A model generated the notes under the pieces. That model was not told the origin of the DNA, ran no database searches, and worked only from the letters and a program-made list of their open reading frames with translations. Below are positions 15,559-22,949 of a stretch of 64,000 bases of DNA, piece after piece; position 1 is the stretch's first letter; the number at the start of each line of letters is the position of its first letter. The stretch is from IMG/VR virus record IMGVR_UViG_3300036852_000741, positions 1 through 64,000 of that record; one strand, 5' to 3'. The DNA is from a virus. The position numbers were made by a program, and so were the translations under genes.

Positions 15559-15812
15559 TAGTCCAGCCACCCGAAGCTGGCGACCTTGGCGTAGGACCCC
15601 GGTGCCGAGAGGTCGTCGCGGGTGACCGTGGCGTACGCGCAGTGCCCGTTGGTCAGGGCCTTGAGCGCGTCGGCGTTGTCGCCGTCGAGCGCGACGACGA
15701 GCTTGTCGTCGTCGGCGGTGGTGTAGACGACGGTGGCGCGCGCCCGCAGCGCGATGCCGGAGCCGTCGTAGGCGTAGGTGACGAGCACCTTGTTGCCGGT
15801 GGTCACGTCCAT
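15558..15812 (-). CDS. Hypothetical protein, 84 aa
   Basis: Unknown, begins MDVTTGNKVLVTYAYDG and looks like a small beta-barrel fold (alternating Val/Thr strands, then DDDKLVVALDGDN). CCCGACCAAGGAGACC lies just before the ATG. The reading frame stays open upstream through the leader to about 16085, so a longer protein cannot be excluded, but the ribosome site favours this start. Confidence 0.75.
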   Translation of the reverse strand: MDVTTGNKVLVTYAYDGSGIALRARATVVYTTADDDKLVVALDGDNADALKALTNGHCAYATVTRDDLSAPGSYAKVASFGWLD

Positions 15813-16071
15813 CGTGGTCTCCTTGGTCGGGAACTCTCGCTTCCGGGTGGGACCCGCGGAGACAGCGAACGCGGCGGCTGGCCATCCCGGGCGGTACCAG
15901 CCCGGGTGGGCTTCACGCCACTCCAGCCTTCTTTCGACCCGGGGTGCCACCCCCGGACCGCCGCGCTGCTCGCCCTGGCGGGGCGACGGGCGCGGGACGC
16001 CCTGGCTCGTCGCTGCCTTCGTGGGCCTCACCCGGCCCTCCGGCGGCCGGAGCCTTTCCGACCGCACCCAC

Positions 16072-16094
16072 ATGGTAGCACACATCGTGAGCTA
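16072..16094 (-). promoter_or_regulatory. Dyad promoter with a 250-base leader
   Basis: Minus-strand TAGCTCACGATGTGTGCTA (16076-16094) overlaps -10 TACCAT (16072-16077). The start-associated sequence of the gene it drives lies about 250 bases downstream, unlike the 10-60 bases seen elsewhere. The leader (15830-16070) is GC-rich with several possible hairpins and no convincing gene. Confidence 0.8.
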
Positions 16095-16104
16095 GTCCTA
16101 CCAA

Positions 16105-16281
16105 TCAGTGCTCGATTGCCGTCATGCGCTGGTCAAGGCGCGCGAGGGCAACCTCTATCGCGCTCACGCGATCCTCGACTCTGCCCAGGCGGGCCTCGAT
16201 GCTCCGCAACGAGCGTGTGATCCAGGCAGTCTGGAGAGCCAGTAGGCCAGCAAACGCCGCGATTGTTTCCCAGTCGATCAT
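16105..16281 (-). CDS. Small membrane-anchored coiled-coil protein, 58 aa
   Basis: An N-terminal hydrophobic helix (IAAFAGLLALQTAWI) is followed by a heptad-like coiled coil (IEARLGRVEDRVSAIEVALA). AGGAGG lies four bases before the ATG. Such one-helix plus coiled-coil proteins occur among phage holin- or spanin-accessory proteins, but no lysis genes are adjacent, so function is open. Confidence 0.7.
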   Translation of the reverse strand: MIDWETIAAFAGLLALQTAWITRSLRSIEARLGRVEDRVSAIEVALARLDQRMTAIEH

Positions 16282-16290
16282 GGCTTCCTC

Positions 16291-16668
16291 CTACTCCCAA
16301 ACGGCGCGCGGGTCGCACTCGCCCAGGAGCGCGTTGAGGTCGCTGCGGCTGTAGCGCAGATGACGCCACTCCTCGGCTGCGAAGCGATGGCCGTGGGCCT
16401 CCAGTAGGGCGCGCCGCGCCCGCACGAGCCCGTCAACCGCCTGGGTGAGCAGGCGCCGGTTGCTGGGCTTGCGGCGGTCCTTGATCGACTGGCGCGTATA
16501 TGCCCGCTCGGCCTCCAGCAGGTTGACCAGTCGGGCAAGCTGCCGGCGTCGCTCGGGGTCCTCGCACGCACGGCGCTCGGCCTGGGCCTCGCGCAGCGCC
16601 TGTGCGATGCGCGCGTTGTAGCCCTCGGCCCAGGCGATCTTGCGTTTCATGAGCCTGGAGACGGCCAT
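16291..16668 (-). CDS. Arg-rich helical protein, 125 aa
   Basis: Unknown. Long, strongly charged helices (IAQALREAQAERRACEDPER, QLARLVNLLEAERAYTRQ) suggest a coiled coil or nucleic-acid-binding protein. ATG overlaps the previous stop as TGATG. Confidence 0.7.
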   Translation of the reverse strand: MAVSRLMKRKIAWAEGYNARIAQALREAQAERRACEDPERRRQLARLVNLLEAERAYTRQSIKDRRKPSNRRLLTQAVDGLVRARRALLEAHGHRFAAEEWRHLRYSRSDLNALLGECDPRAVWE

Positions 16669-16982
16669 CAGTCGCAGAAGGGCTCCTCGACCCGGACCAT
16701 CCACACCTGCCGGCGCGGTCCCAGCGTGTTGTCGGTCAGCGCCACGTCCTCAGTGCACTCCAGGCGCTTGAGGCGCGGCCGGAAGTGCGAGTCCATCGAG
16801 CCGTCGGAGGGCTCCTCGGTAAACGGGTGCACGCACGCCCGGATCAGGTCTTTCATCTGCCCCTCTAGCAGGCAGTCCCAGCGCTGGGCGCCCTCGATGG
16901 TGATTTTCGCTTCGTAGGTATGCGGCCCATACGGACGGGGCTGGCCCCGCTGTAGGTGTTCGACTGCGATCTTCATGCTCAT
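16668..16982 (-). CDS. Hypothetical protein, 104 aa
   Basis: Unknown. It has KITIEGAQRWDCLLEGQMKD and a Pro-rich, acidic middle, with three Cys but no clear metal site. Start ATG overlaps the stop of the zinc-finger gene as ATGA; a second in-frame ATG two codons later is possible. Confidence 0.7.
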   Translation of the reverse strand: MSMKIAVEHLQRGQPRPYGPHTYEAKITIEGAQRWDCLLEGQMKDLIRACVHPFTEEPSDGSMDSHFRPRLKRLECTEDVALTDNTLGPRRQVWMVRVEEPFCD

Positions 16983-17593
16983 CCCTGCATCGCCTCCTTG
17001 AGCGTGTCGTTGAACTCCGGGCAGTCCAGGACGCCGTAGGTGCCCTTGGCCATGACGACCTCGATCAGGCGCTCGCGCGAGACGCGCACGCCCAGGTACT
17101 CGGCCGCCTCGCGGCTGGGGTGCTCGTGCTCCTGCTCACCGGTGCCCTGGCACCAGCGGCAGTCGACCTCCTCCCAGCCGGCCTCGTCGCCGTCCTCGTC
17201 CCACTCGACGGCCTTCTGGACGGTGCCGTTGCCCTGGCAGAAGCCGCACTCGGTTCCGCCGTCGCGCCAGGTCACGTCGATGACTTCGCCGCACTCGTTG
17301 ACCACCCAGGCGTGATGGCAGGCGATCAGGCCGGGCGTGTAGGCGTAGCCCTCGCAGTAGGTGAGGGCACCCTCACCGTCGGTGCTGAAGGCGGCGCCGA
17401 AGGCGTTGCCAAAGCAGTTCCTGGTCTCGCCGTACTCCATGCCGGCGGGCAGGTCGATCCGCGGGCCCATCGCCTCACCGTGCTCCAGCAGGTACTTGGC
17501 GATCAGCGAGTCGAGCGTGTCGCGCCCGAACTTCGTGTGCGCGTCGATTGTCTGCTGAAGCCAGTGCCGAACGGTGTCGGCGGATGCGTTCAC
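16979..17593 (-). CDS. Protein with DnaJ-type CxxCxGxG motifs, 204 aa
   Basis: Unknown overall function. Residues about 120-160 carry CGFCQGNG and CRWCQGTG, the two-repeat zinc-ribbon form seen in DnaJ-like and many phage proteins. The region before it (GMEYGETRNCFGNAFGAAFS, GLIACHHAWVVNECGEVIDVTW) resembles a papain/NlpC-like Cys-His layout, with a Cys early and HAW later, but this is weak. GTG start is fixed by CCCGACCAAGGAGC. Confidence 0.7.
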   Translation of the reverse strand: MNASADTVRHWLQQTIDAHTKFGRDTLDSLIAKYLLEHGEAMGPRIDLPAGMEYGETRNCFGNAFGAAFSTDGEGALTYCEGYAYTPGLIACHHAWVVNECGEVIDVTWRDGGTECGFCQGNGTVQKAVEWDEDGDEAGWEEVDCRWCQGTGEQEHEHPSREAAEYLGVRVSRERLIEVVMAKGTYGVLDCPEFNDTLKEAMQG

Positions 17594-17611
17594 GGCGCGT
17601 GCTCCTTGGTC

Positions 17612-17660
17612 GGGTGCGGCCTTCCGACCGCACCCCAAGGATAGCACACGATGTGTGCTG
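17612..17660 (-). promoter_or_regulatory. Dyad promoter with 8-bp leader hairpin
   Basis: Minus strand: AGCACAC-ATC-GTGTGCT near-perfect dyad (17642-17660) overlapping TATCCT, then GGGTGCGG/CCGCACCC hairpin (17612-17635), then the start-associated sequence. One of the clearest cassettes. Confidence 0.85.
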
Positions 17661-17666
17661 GTGGTG

Positions 17667-18233
17667 CTACCAGCCCATCGCCTGACAGATTGCTGCGGCG
17701 ACCGGCCCCGGCATCGTGTAGTAGGGCTGGCCGGTCACCGTGCGGCCCCGGCGGTAGGGGACGGATGTGCGGCGCCGCGCGAAGTAGCGCGAGGACGGGC
17801 CGAGCCCGAGGCGGCTCTCCGAGCCGATCCCCAGGTGTGTCCGTAGCGCCTCGGCCAGAACCTGCTGGTCGGGGTGCTGCGCCAGGTGGCGCAGGAACTC
17901 CTTGTACATGTCGCTGCGCTCGGGCAGGTGGCGCTCGGCGTGTTCCGGGCGCGTCCACTTTGTGGAGATGCCGTGGAGCGCGCGCGACGGCGCTCCCGGC
18001 TCGGAGGCCGCGACGACGCTCTCGGTCTCCTCGTGCTCGGCGTTCGCCAGCGCGACGAAGGGGTTGGACGAGCCGAGGATGATGTCCTCCGCGCGCGGGG
18101 TGGGGGCGCCTGTCCCCGGCTCGGACACGGCGACCTCTCCGTTGGAAAAGTGCACGAGGTCCGCAAGCTCGCGCACGGCGGTCATTACGTCGGCAGGCGC
18201 GTCGCCCTGGACGCTGATGGTGATATTGGGCAT
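17667..18233 (-). CDS. Winged-helix-like protein, 188 aa (paralogue of 9657-10094)
   Basis: The C-terminal half contains FLRHLAQHPDQQVLAEALRT then HLGIGSESRLGLGPSSRYFA, basic RRR, and YTMPGPVAAAICQAMGW, paralleling the 145-aa protein at 9.7 kb. The N-terminal half is distinct: PNITISVQGDAPADVMTAVR and an acidic linker. It has its own consensus promoter and an AGAGGGA ribosome site. Candidate regulator; the two copies may have different targets. Confidence 0.7.
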   Translation of the reverse strand: MPNITISVQGDAPADVMTAVRELADLVHFSNGEVAVSEPGTGAPTPRAEDIILGSSNPFVALANAEHEETESVVAASEPGAPSRALHGISTKWTRPEHAERHLPERSDMYKEFLRHLAQHPDQQVLAEALRTHLGIGSESRLGLGPSSRYFARRRTSVPYRRGRTVTGQPYYTMPGPVAAAICQAMGW

Positions 18234-18274
18234 CCTGTTCCCTCTGTTTGTTGGGGATAAACCTTGACCTGGCG

Positions 18275-18304
18275 AGTCTAGGGCGCCAGATGGCGATGTG
18301 TCAA
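18275..18304 (-). promoter_or_regulatory. Consensus -35/-10 promoter
   Basis: Minus-strand TTGACA (18299-18304), 18-base spacer, TAGACT (18275-18280), upstream of the 188-aa wHTH-like gene. The dyad cassette is absent here. Confidence 0.7.
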
Positions 18305-18324
18305 GAATCCCGCGAGGTGGATGC

Positions 18325-18420
18325 GCGTTCTAACCTATTCTAATTGTTATCAGGGGTGAGTCAGATGGGTTGTAGCCATAGAAATAAGGACAGTCAGTTA
18401 CGCCGGTTCAATAAACGAGT
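18325..18420. other. AT-rich island
   Basis: A roughly 95-base stretch much richer in A and T than its surroundings, including TTCTAACCTATTCTAATTGT and ATAGAAATAAGGACAG. No gene or clear inverted repeat was seen. It lies upstream of the consensus promoter and beyond the terminator of the next minus-strand gene; an attachment site, UP-element or imported segment are possible readings. Confidence 0.5.
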
Positions 18421-18428
18421 AGACCAAA

Positions 18429-18452
18429 GCGCCGGGGGCGGGGCCCCGGCGC
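18429..18452 (-). terminator. Rho-independent-like terminator
   Basis: On the minus strand GCGCCGGGG pairs with CCCCGGCGC, followed by TTTGG, about 15 bases beyond the stop of the 223-aa gene. Confidence 0.65.
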
Positions 18453-18466
18453 CGGCCGTGGTCGGT

Positions 18467-19138
18467 CTAGTTGATCCACTCGTCGGGGCTCGCGCTGATG
18501 CCTGCCTCGCGCATGACCGCTGCTGCCGCACTGGCCGCCGCGTACAGCCGGGTGACCGACTGGCTACCGTGCGCGCTGCTCTCGGTGACCAGCTTCCACG
18601 CGCTGATGCGCAGGCACTTGGCGTAGCTGTCGTAGCTCCCGTACCCCTCGCGGCGCAGGAAGTTCGCCAGGCGCGAGTTGGCGGGGCGGATCAGCAGGTA
18701 GGCCGACCCGCAGATGCCGCCGGGGACCACGTAGACCGGCTCGTTGGGGTCGAACCCCCCGTCGTCCTTGCCCATGAGCGAGGCCATCATGTCCTTGGGC
18801 GTGCCGACGACCATCGGTGTGGGGATGGTCTCGGTGTACGCCTTGGTGGCCGCCTCACACGCACGCGCCAGAAGCGCCTTCATCTCGTGTGTGGCGAGCT
18901 TGATCGACCCGCCGGTGCCGCTGGCCTTTTTGCGACACGACGCGCACAGCGAGTAGTCGCTGCCCAGGTCGCCATCGACCTCCTTGGTCTGGAGCCTGCC
19001 GCGACCGATGGCGCCGCGGAGGTCGCCCTTGACCGCCGCCACGTCGGTGCCGCAGATTGCCTTGGTGCCCTCGCCGTCGATGAGGTGCCAGCGAGGCTGC
19101 TTGTACGCCATCGGATTCTGGCGTCGCATCGCTTTCAT
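18467..19138 (-). CDS. Hypothetical protein with zinc-ribbon-like segment, 223 aa
   Basis: Unknown. The N-terminal part has WHLIDGEGTKAICGTD and later CASCRKKA, a possible zinc ribbon common in phage proteins. The middle has a helix (THEMKALLARACEAATKAYT) and GFDPNEPVYVVPGGICGS, then a hydrophobic Ala-rich helix near the end. Start is fixed by CCCGACCAAGGAGACGGC. Single-gene operon with a terminator. Confidence 0.75.
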   Translation of the reverse strand: MKAMRRQNPMAYKQPRWHLIDGEGTKAICGTDVAAVKGDLRGAIGRGRLQTKEVDGDLGSDYSLCASCRKKASGTGGSIKLATHEMKALLARACEAATKAYTETIPTPMVVGTPKDMMASLMGKDDGGFDPNEPVYVVPGGICGSAYLLIRPANSRLANFLRREGYGSYDSYAKCLRISAWKLVTESSAHGSQSVTRLYAAASAAAAVMREAGISASPDEWIN

Positions 19139-19179
19139 GCCGTCTCCTTGGTCGGGGATCGCGCTTTCTGCGCACCAAC

Positions 19180-19202
19180 AGAGTAGCACACATCATGCGC
19201 GA
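19180..19202 (-). promoter_or_regulatory. Dyad promoter (minus), divergent from 19263
   Basis: GCATGATGTGTGCTA overlaps TACTCT (19180-19185) on the minus strand. The left half-site is degraded. It forms a divergent pair with the plus-strand cassette 60 bases away. Confidence 0.7.
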
Positions 19203-19262
19203 TGTGGGGCCGCAAAAGGCCGATAGAAACGGGTCTCCCGGCCGGGCGCCGAAAATGGGCCT

Positions 19263-19281
19263 GCTCACGATGTGGTAAGAT
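19263..19281 (+). promoter_or_regulatory. Dyad promoter (plus), shortened right half
   Basis: GCTCACGATGTGGTAAGAT: the right half-site has lost two bases, placing -10 TAAGAT closer to the dyad centre. AACCCGACCAAGGAGG follows at once, without a leader hairpin. Confidence 0.75.
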
Positions 19282-19314
19282 ATGTCGAAGAACCCGACCA
19301 AGGAGGCAGCACCC

Positions 19315-19500
19315 ATGAGGCTCTCGGGCGTCAAGCCGGGGGACCTGATCGAGGTCAACGATGGGATGCCGTACGTCGCGCGTGTGCTCGACGTGCCGGC
19401 ACGCCAGCGGGTGCGCGTGCAGCCGCTGACCTTCAGGTCCATGCCCCGCGAAGCCAGGGCCCGCGATGTAGTGGCTCACTATCGGAGGGCGAAGGTGTGA
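19315..19500 (+). CDS. Hypothetical protein, 61 aa
   Basis: Unknown small beta-type protein (RLSGVKPGDLIEVNDGMPYV), resembling KOW/SH3-like small barrels. Strong start-associated sequence before the ATG. First gene of a three-gene operon. Confidence 0.75.
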   Translation: MRLSGVKPGDLIEVNDGMPYVARVLDVPARQRVRVQPLTFRSMPREARARDVVAHYRRAKV

Positions 19501-19760
19501 CCTGGACGCATGTGCTCAACACGACCGTGCGCCGGGCGCGCAAGCGCTGGGAGTGCGCGGGCGATGGCCGGCTCATCAGCGAGCCGGGCCACGCCGCCGG
19601 CTGCGGCCGGGTGATCGAGCCCGGCGAGTTGCACGTCGAGTGTTTCGAGCACGCCGCGGCGTATCAGTCAGGCACGCGCCACAGCCTGGCGTGCGCGATG
19701 GAGTTTCTCGGCGTCGGCTGGATTGACGACGAGGTGGACAACCCCGACCAAGGGAGGTAG
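19497..19760 (+). CDS. Zinc-binding-like protein, 87 aa
   Basis: Cys/His-rich: WECAGDG, AAGCGRVIEPGELHVECFEH, then HSLACAMEF. This pattern resembles phage zinc-ribbon proteins of unknown function. GTG overlaps the previous stop as GTGA. Its last codons (DNPDQGR) are formed by the start-associated sequence of the next gene. Confidence 0.7.
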   Translation: MTWTHVLNTTVRRARKRWECAGDGRLISEPGHAAGCGRVIEPGELHVECFEHAAAYQSGTRHSLACAMEFLGVGWIDDEVDNPDQGR

Positions 19761-19764
19761 GACG

Positions 19765-20190
19765 ATGGCTCTGCACTGGAGCGTCGAGGACATCGCAGAC
19801 AGCGACCGGGTGTGCTTCGAGGAGCGCGACCCGCTGCCGTCGGAGGGCAAGCCCGGGGAGAAGGTCCGGGCTCTGCGGCCACTGACCGAGGCGCTGATCT
19901 TCGCCACGCTGGGTGTGAAGATCGGCCACATCACCGAGAGCAACGCGAGCGAGTTCTACGCGCGGCTGAAGGTGACGGAGCGGCTCGACGGGCCGCTGCT
20001 CTACAAGACCGATGACGAGGGCAACCAGATCGACGTGGCGGTCACGCCGGAGATGATTCGCGCGCACGTGGGGCTGAGGACGAACGTGCCCACCGAGAAG
20101 CGCGCGGCGTTCCTGGCGGGCATCCGCGCGGACCTGGACCGGCGGATGCGCGAGTATGAGCACGACGCGCAGCAGGCCGCCACGGCGTAG
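19765..20190 (+). CDS. Hypothetical protein, 141 aa
   Basis: Unknown. Helical, charged, no Cys cluster; segments LTEALIFATLGVKIGHITES and SEFYARLKVTERLDG then a charged C-terminus. CCCGACCAAGGGAGGTAGG lies directly before the ATG. Confidence 0.75.
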   Translation: MALHWSVEDIADSDRVCFEERDPLPSEGKPGEKVRALRPLTEALIFATLGVKIGHITESNASEFYARLKVTERLDGPLLYKTDDEGNQIDVAVTPEMIRAHVGLRTNVPTEKRAAFLAGIRADLDRRMREYEHDAQQAATA

Positions 20191-20207
20191 GGGTGAGACC
20201 GGCCAGC

Positions 20208-20230
20208 GTGCTCACGTCGTGTGCTATGCT
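20208..20230 (+). promoter_or_regulatory. Dyad promoter
   Basis: GTGCTCACGTCGTGTGCTA overlapping TATGCT (20225-20230), then AACCCGACCAAGG and a second AGAGGAGG nearer the ATG. Confidence 0.8.
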
Positions 20231-20266
20231 GGCCGGTAACCCGACCAAGGTGAGAGGAGGTAGCTG

Positions 20267-22045
20267 ATGGGCAAGGCGGCGCGACGTAAGCGCGAGCAGC
20301 GACGACGTGGCGAGGCGCGCGCCGAGCGCACGGCCGAGGCGATCGACGCGGTGCAGGGCGGCACCAAGGCCGCCGACTGGCTGCGCGAGCGACGCCAGCC
20401 CGACCTGGGCACCCCGGTGGGGCGCGCGCCCCTGCCCAACGGCAAGGAGACCTTCGCCTACGGCTTCCTGCGCGATCGCCACGGCGACCTACACATGGAG
20501 CGCCTAGCTCTCCCCGCCAAGCTGTTCATGAGCACGCCAACGCTGCTCAACCTCTCACGCCTCGCGCGCGAGCAGCGCTGGTGCTCCAAGGCGTTGGACG
20601 ACGAGACGCTGGCACGGCTTGACCCGGCGGGCGAGCACATGGTCCTGGGGGCGTTCAAGCACACCACCCAGGACTGGAAGCGCGAGAACGTCCGCGCCCA
20701 CATGTACCTCAAGTTGCGCGGGCAGGGGCCCGACGCTCCCCACGAGCGGATAGTGGACCTCCCGTCGCGGCAGTTCGGCGTGTTCCTCGGCGCCCTGCGG
20801 CCGGGCCGTGCCCCGACTGCCGGCGCGATGCTGCTGGGTGGGGCCGAGCACCCGTTGCGCAAGCCTCACTGGGCGGCCGGGCGATCCTTCCCGAAGGCGT
20901 GGGACGAGTGCGAGACGATGTTCACGCTGTTCTCCGCGGCCCAGGTCAGTGGACCCCACCTTGTCGATGACCTGCGCCTACGGGGCGTCGACACCCCGGA
21001 GAAGGTGGCGGCGGGGGCAACCTCTCCGCGGGCGCTGATGGGAGCGGCGGCGCTGAACTCGTTGGCGGTGGCCAAGCTCATCGTGGTCGAGCCGGAGTGG
21101 GTGGCTGGCATTGACGATCGCCGCCCCGACAACTCCGCGATCGCGGGGTTTGCCAAGGACTGCCACCTGCCCTTCGAGACGATCTACCTGGACTTCGAGG
21201 GGCCCGCCGGCAACCTCCCCACCGTGCCCGTGCGGCTGGACTCCACCACCCGGACCCTGAAGCTGGCCGGTGCGTTGGTCTGGCGCGAGGTCGGCGACGA
21301 GGGGGGGCTGGTGGTCGTGCCGTTCGCCGCTCCCTCCAGCGGTGACGAGGGCTGGTCCGAGCCGTCCTCCTACGCACCGATGGGTCGCTACGTGCTTCAC
21401 GGCGCCCAGCCCGCCGTCGATGTCGGCTTCGCTTCCACCCAGATTGACGGCGAGGCTAGCGATGTGCGCATCACGGTGGTTGAGCCCTGGGTGGTTGATG
21501 TGGACGCGGCGCCTGGGCGCATCGAGGTTCCTCTTGACGGGGCCCGGGAACGCGACCTGGCGGTGGCCTGGGCAAGCGCGCTGTATGCCGCGGCGACCCG
21601 TTCGCTGCGGGTGCTGTACATGCTCCAGGGCGCCAACGTGCAACTCGTGGAGGCCAAGCTGCACTCCGAGGGGCGGCGCCGGCTCAAGCGCGCCGAGAAG
21701 CGGGGCTGGCCGATCGAGATTGGCCTGATGGTCGCCGTGCGCACGCCGAAGAAGCTGTACTACCGCCCTCCGGGCTCGGAGGCGATGGAGGGGCAGGGCA
21801 TCGCCTACTCCCACGCCTTCTGGGTCAGTGGGCATCCCGCCTACTATCCGCTGGGCACGCGCATCGCGGACTCGTTGGCGGAGGCCGATCCCTCCAAGCT
21901 GGTGGAGCACCCCGTCAAGGGGCTGTGCCGGATGGTGTGGCGACCTCCGTACGTCAAGGGCTTGTATGACCCGGATACCGGCGTGGAGCGCGATCCGGTC
22001 GAGAAGGTCAGAAAGGTGGTCGGGGACCTCCCCCCCGACTGCTAG
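20267..22045 (+). CDS. Large unknown early-type protein, 592 aa
   Basis: I cannot name this family. The first 25 residues are very basic (MGKAARRKREQRRRGEARAE), then a mixed globular protein with ALMGAAALNSLAVAKLIVVE and a C-terminal part holding SHAFWVSGHPAYYPLG and VWRPPYVKGLYD. The His...GH...W-PPY-KG pattern is reminiscent of C-terminal domains in some phage and plasmid accessory proteins, which is only a weak hint. It is the largest gene under a dyad promoter and stands alone in its operon, suggesting an important host-takeover or DNA-related role. Confidence 0.8.
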   Translation: MGKAARRKREQRRRGEARAERTAEAIDAVQGGTKAADWLRERRQPDLGTPVGRAPLPNGKETFAYGFLRDRHGDLHMERLALPAKLFMSTPTLLNLSRLAREQRWCSKALDDETLARLDPAGEHMVLGAFKHTTQDWKRENVRAHMYLKLRGQGPDAPHERIVDLPSRQFGVFLGALRPGRAPTAGAMLLGGAEHPLRKPHWAAGRSFPKAWDECETMFTLFSAAQVSGPHLVDDLRLRGVDTPEKVAAGATSPRALMGAAALNSLAVAKLIVVEPEWVAGIDDRRPDNSAIAGFAKDCHLPFETIYLDFEGPAGNLPTVPVRLDSTTRTLKLAGALVWREVGDEGGLVVVPFAAPSSGDEGWSEPSSYAPMGRYVLHGAQPAVDVGFASTQIDGEASDVRITVVEPWVVDVDAAPGRIEVPLDGARERDLAVAWASALYAAATRSLRVLYMLQGANVQLVEAKLHSEGRRRLKRAEKRGWPIEIGLMVAVRTPKKLYYRPPGSEAMEGQGIAYSHAFWVSGHPAYYPLGTRIADSLAEADPSKLVEHPVKGLCRMVWRPPYVKGLYDPDTGVERDPVEKVRKVVGDLPPDC

Positions 22046-22056
22046 AGTGGCCCGAA

Positions 22057-22079
22057 ATGCTCATGATGTGTGCTACCAT
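22057..22079 (+). promoter_or_regulatory. Dyad promoter of the tandem-HTH gene
   Basis: ATGCTCATGATGTGTGCTA overlapping TACCAT (22074-22079). No CCCGACCAAGG element follows; GCGAGGAGG serves as ribosome site. The gene it drives encodes a tandem HTH protein, so autoregulation is possible. Confidence 0.8.
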
Positions 22080-22113
22080 GTCCGGTTAGCCGATTGGGCG
22101 AGGAGGCGTTTGG

Positions 22114-22548
22114 ATGGCGAAGAACGGGCGAGTGTACGACCTAGTAGGGACGAGCGAGGCCGCCGAGGTACTCGGCGTCGAGAAGCCGCGCATCGGCCGC
22201 TACATACGCACGGGCAAGATGCCGACGCCTGTGGCGTTGCTCGGCGCCACGCCGGTGTGGAACCGCGGCGATGTGGAGGCGCTGCGTGATGCGATGGCCG
22301 CCGCTCGGTCGGGGCACCCCGAGATGCGGGTGGCGCCCGCCCGTGCGCTGGACATCGTGGGCACGCGCGAGGCCGCGGAGATGCTTGGAGTCGAGCGCAC
22401 TCGGATCGGGCGCTGGCTGCGACTGGGCCGGATGCCGGAGCCGCTCGCGCGCCTTCATGCGACGCCCATCTGGTTGCGCAAGGACCTGGAGAAGTTCCGC
22501 GATCGCCTGGTGAGGGAGCGCGCCGAGCGCCAGAAGACGGCGGCGTAA
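22114..22548 (+). CDS. Tandem excisionase/MerR-like HTH protein, 144 aa
   Basis: Two copies of one AlpA/excisionase-type winged helix in a single chain: residues about 10-58 (LVGTSEAAEVLGVEKPRIGR) and 81-129 (IVGTREAAEMLGVERTRIGR), each followed by a GKMP or GRMP turn and a late HATP/GATP wing. The chain is a covalent two-domain DNA binder suited to dyad or direct-repeat sites. It is itself preceded by the 19-bp dyad, making it the best candidate regulator of the dispersed promoters. This link is inference. Confidence 0.8.
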   Translation: MAKNGRVYDLVGTSEAAEVLGVEKPRIGRYIRTGKMPTPVALLGATPVWNRGDVEALRDAMAAARSGHPEMRVAPARALDIVGTREAAEMLGVERTRIGRWLRLGRMPEPLARLHATPIWLRKDLEKFRDRLVRERAERQKTAA

Positions 22549-22552
22549 GGGC

Positions 22553-22678
22553 GTGGCCGACCGCCTGGCGCAGGGCGCGGTGGCGGTCATTCTCGGCTGC
22601 GTGTGGCTTGTCGGCTTCGGGGTCGCCACCCTTTGTGAGGTGCTGAGGGTGTTCGCTGGCAAGAAGCGCATCTGGTGA
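22553..22678 (+). CDS. Small membrane protein, 41 aa
   Basis: A single hydrophobic segment (AVAVILGCVWLVGFGVATLC) between a short polar start and a basic end (GKKRIW), the usual inside-positive pattern. GTG start four bases after the previous stop; its TGA overlaps the next GTG. Role unknown. Confidence 0.65.
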   Translation: MADRLAQGAVAVILGCVWLVGFGVATLCEVLRVFAGKKRIW

Positions 22679-22902
22679 GTGGTCTGCGGCTGGACTGGCG
22701 GATGGCCGAGTTGGTGCTCTGGCGGCTGGCCAGTAGTGAGCACCCCGCGGCTCGGGAGGCATACCGGGAGGTGGTCATGGCGATGGGCGCCGGGGATGTT
22801 CGTCGGCAGCAGGTCACCGTCCGGGCCGGTCCGCGGGCGCACGGGGCGCTACTGGCTGCCCTGCCCGAGTGGGCCGGCGCTTCGGCCCAGGTCGTAGGAT
22901 GA
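22675..22902 (+). CDS. Hypothetical protein, 75 aa
   Basis: Unknown, begins SGLRLDWRMAELVLWRLASS and ends Ala-rich. GTG overlaps the previous stop as GTGA. Last gene of the operon from 22.06 kb. Confidence 0.65.
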   Translation: MSGLRLDWRMAELVLWRLASSEHPAAREAYREVVMAMGAGDVRRQQVTVRAGPRAHGALLAALPEWAGASAQVVG

Positions 22903-22949
22903 ATACAGCCCAGGCTGGGTAGCCCGGGAACGCCTACGAAGGGAGCGCA

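Noticed and set aside
22114-22548. Excisionase for prophage excision
   Set aside because: The HTH type is compatible, but no integrase is visible and the gene is a tandem fusion under the dyad promoter, so a transcription regulator is preferred.
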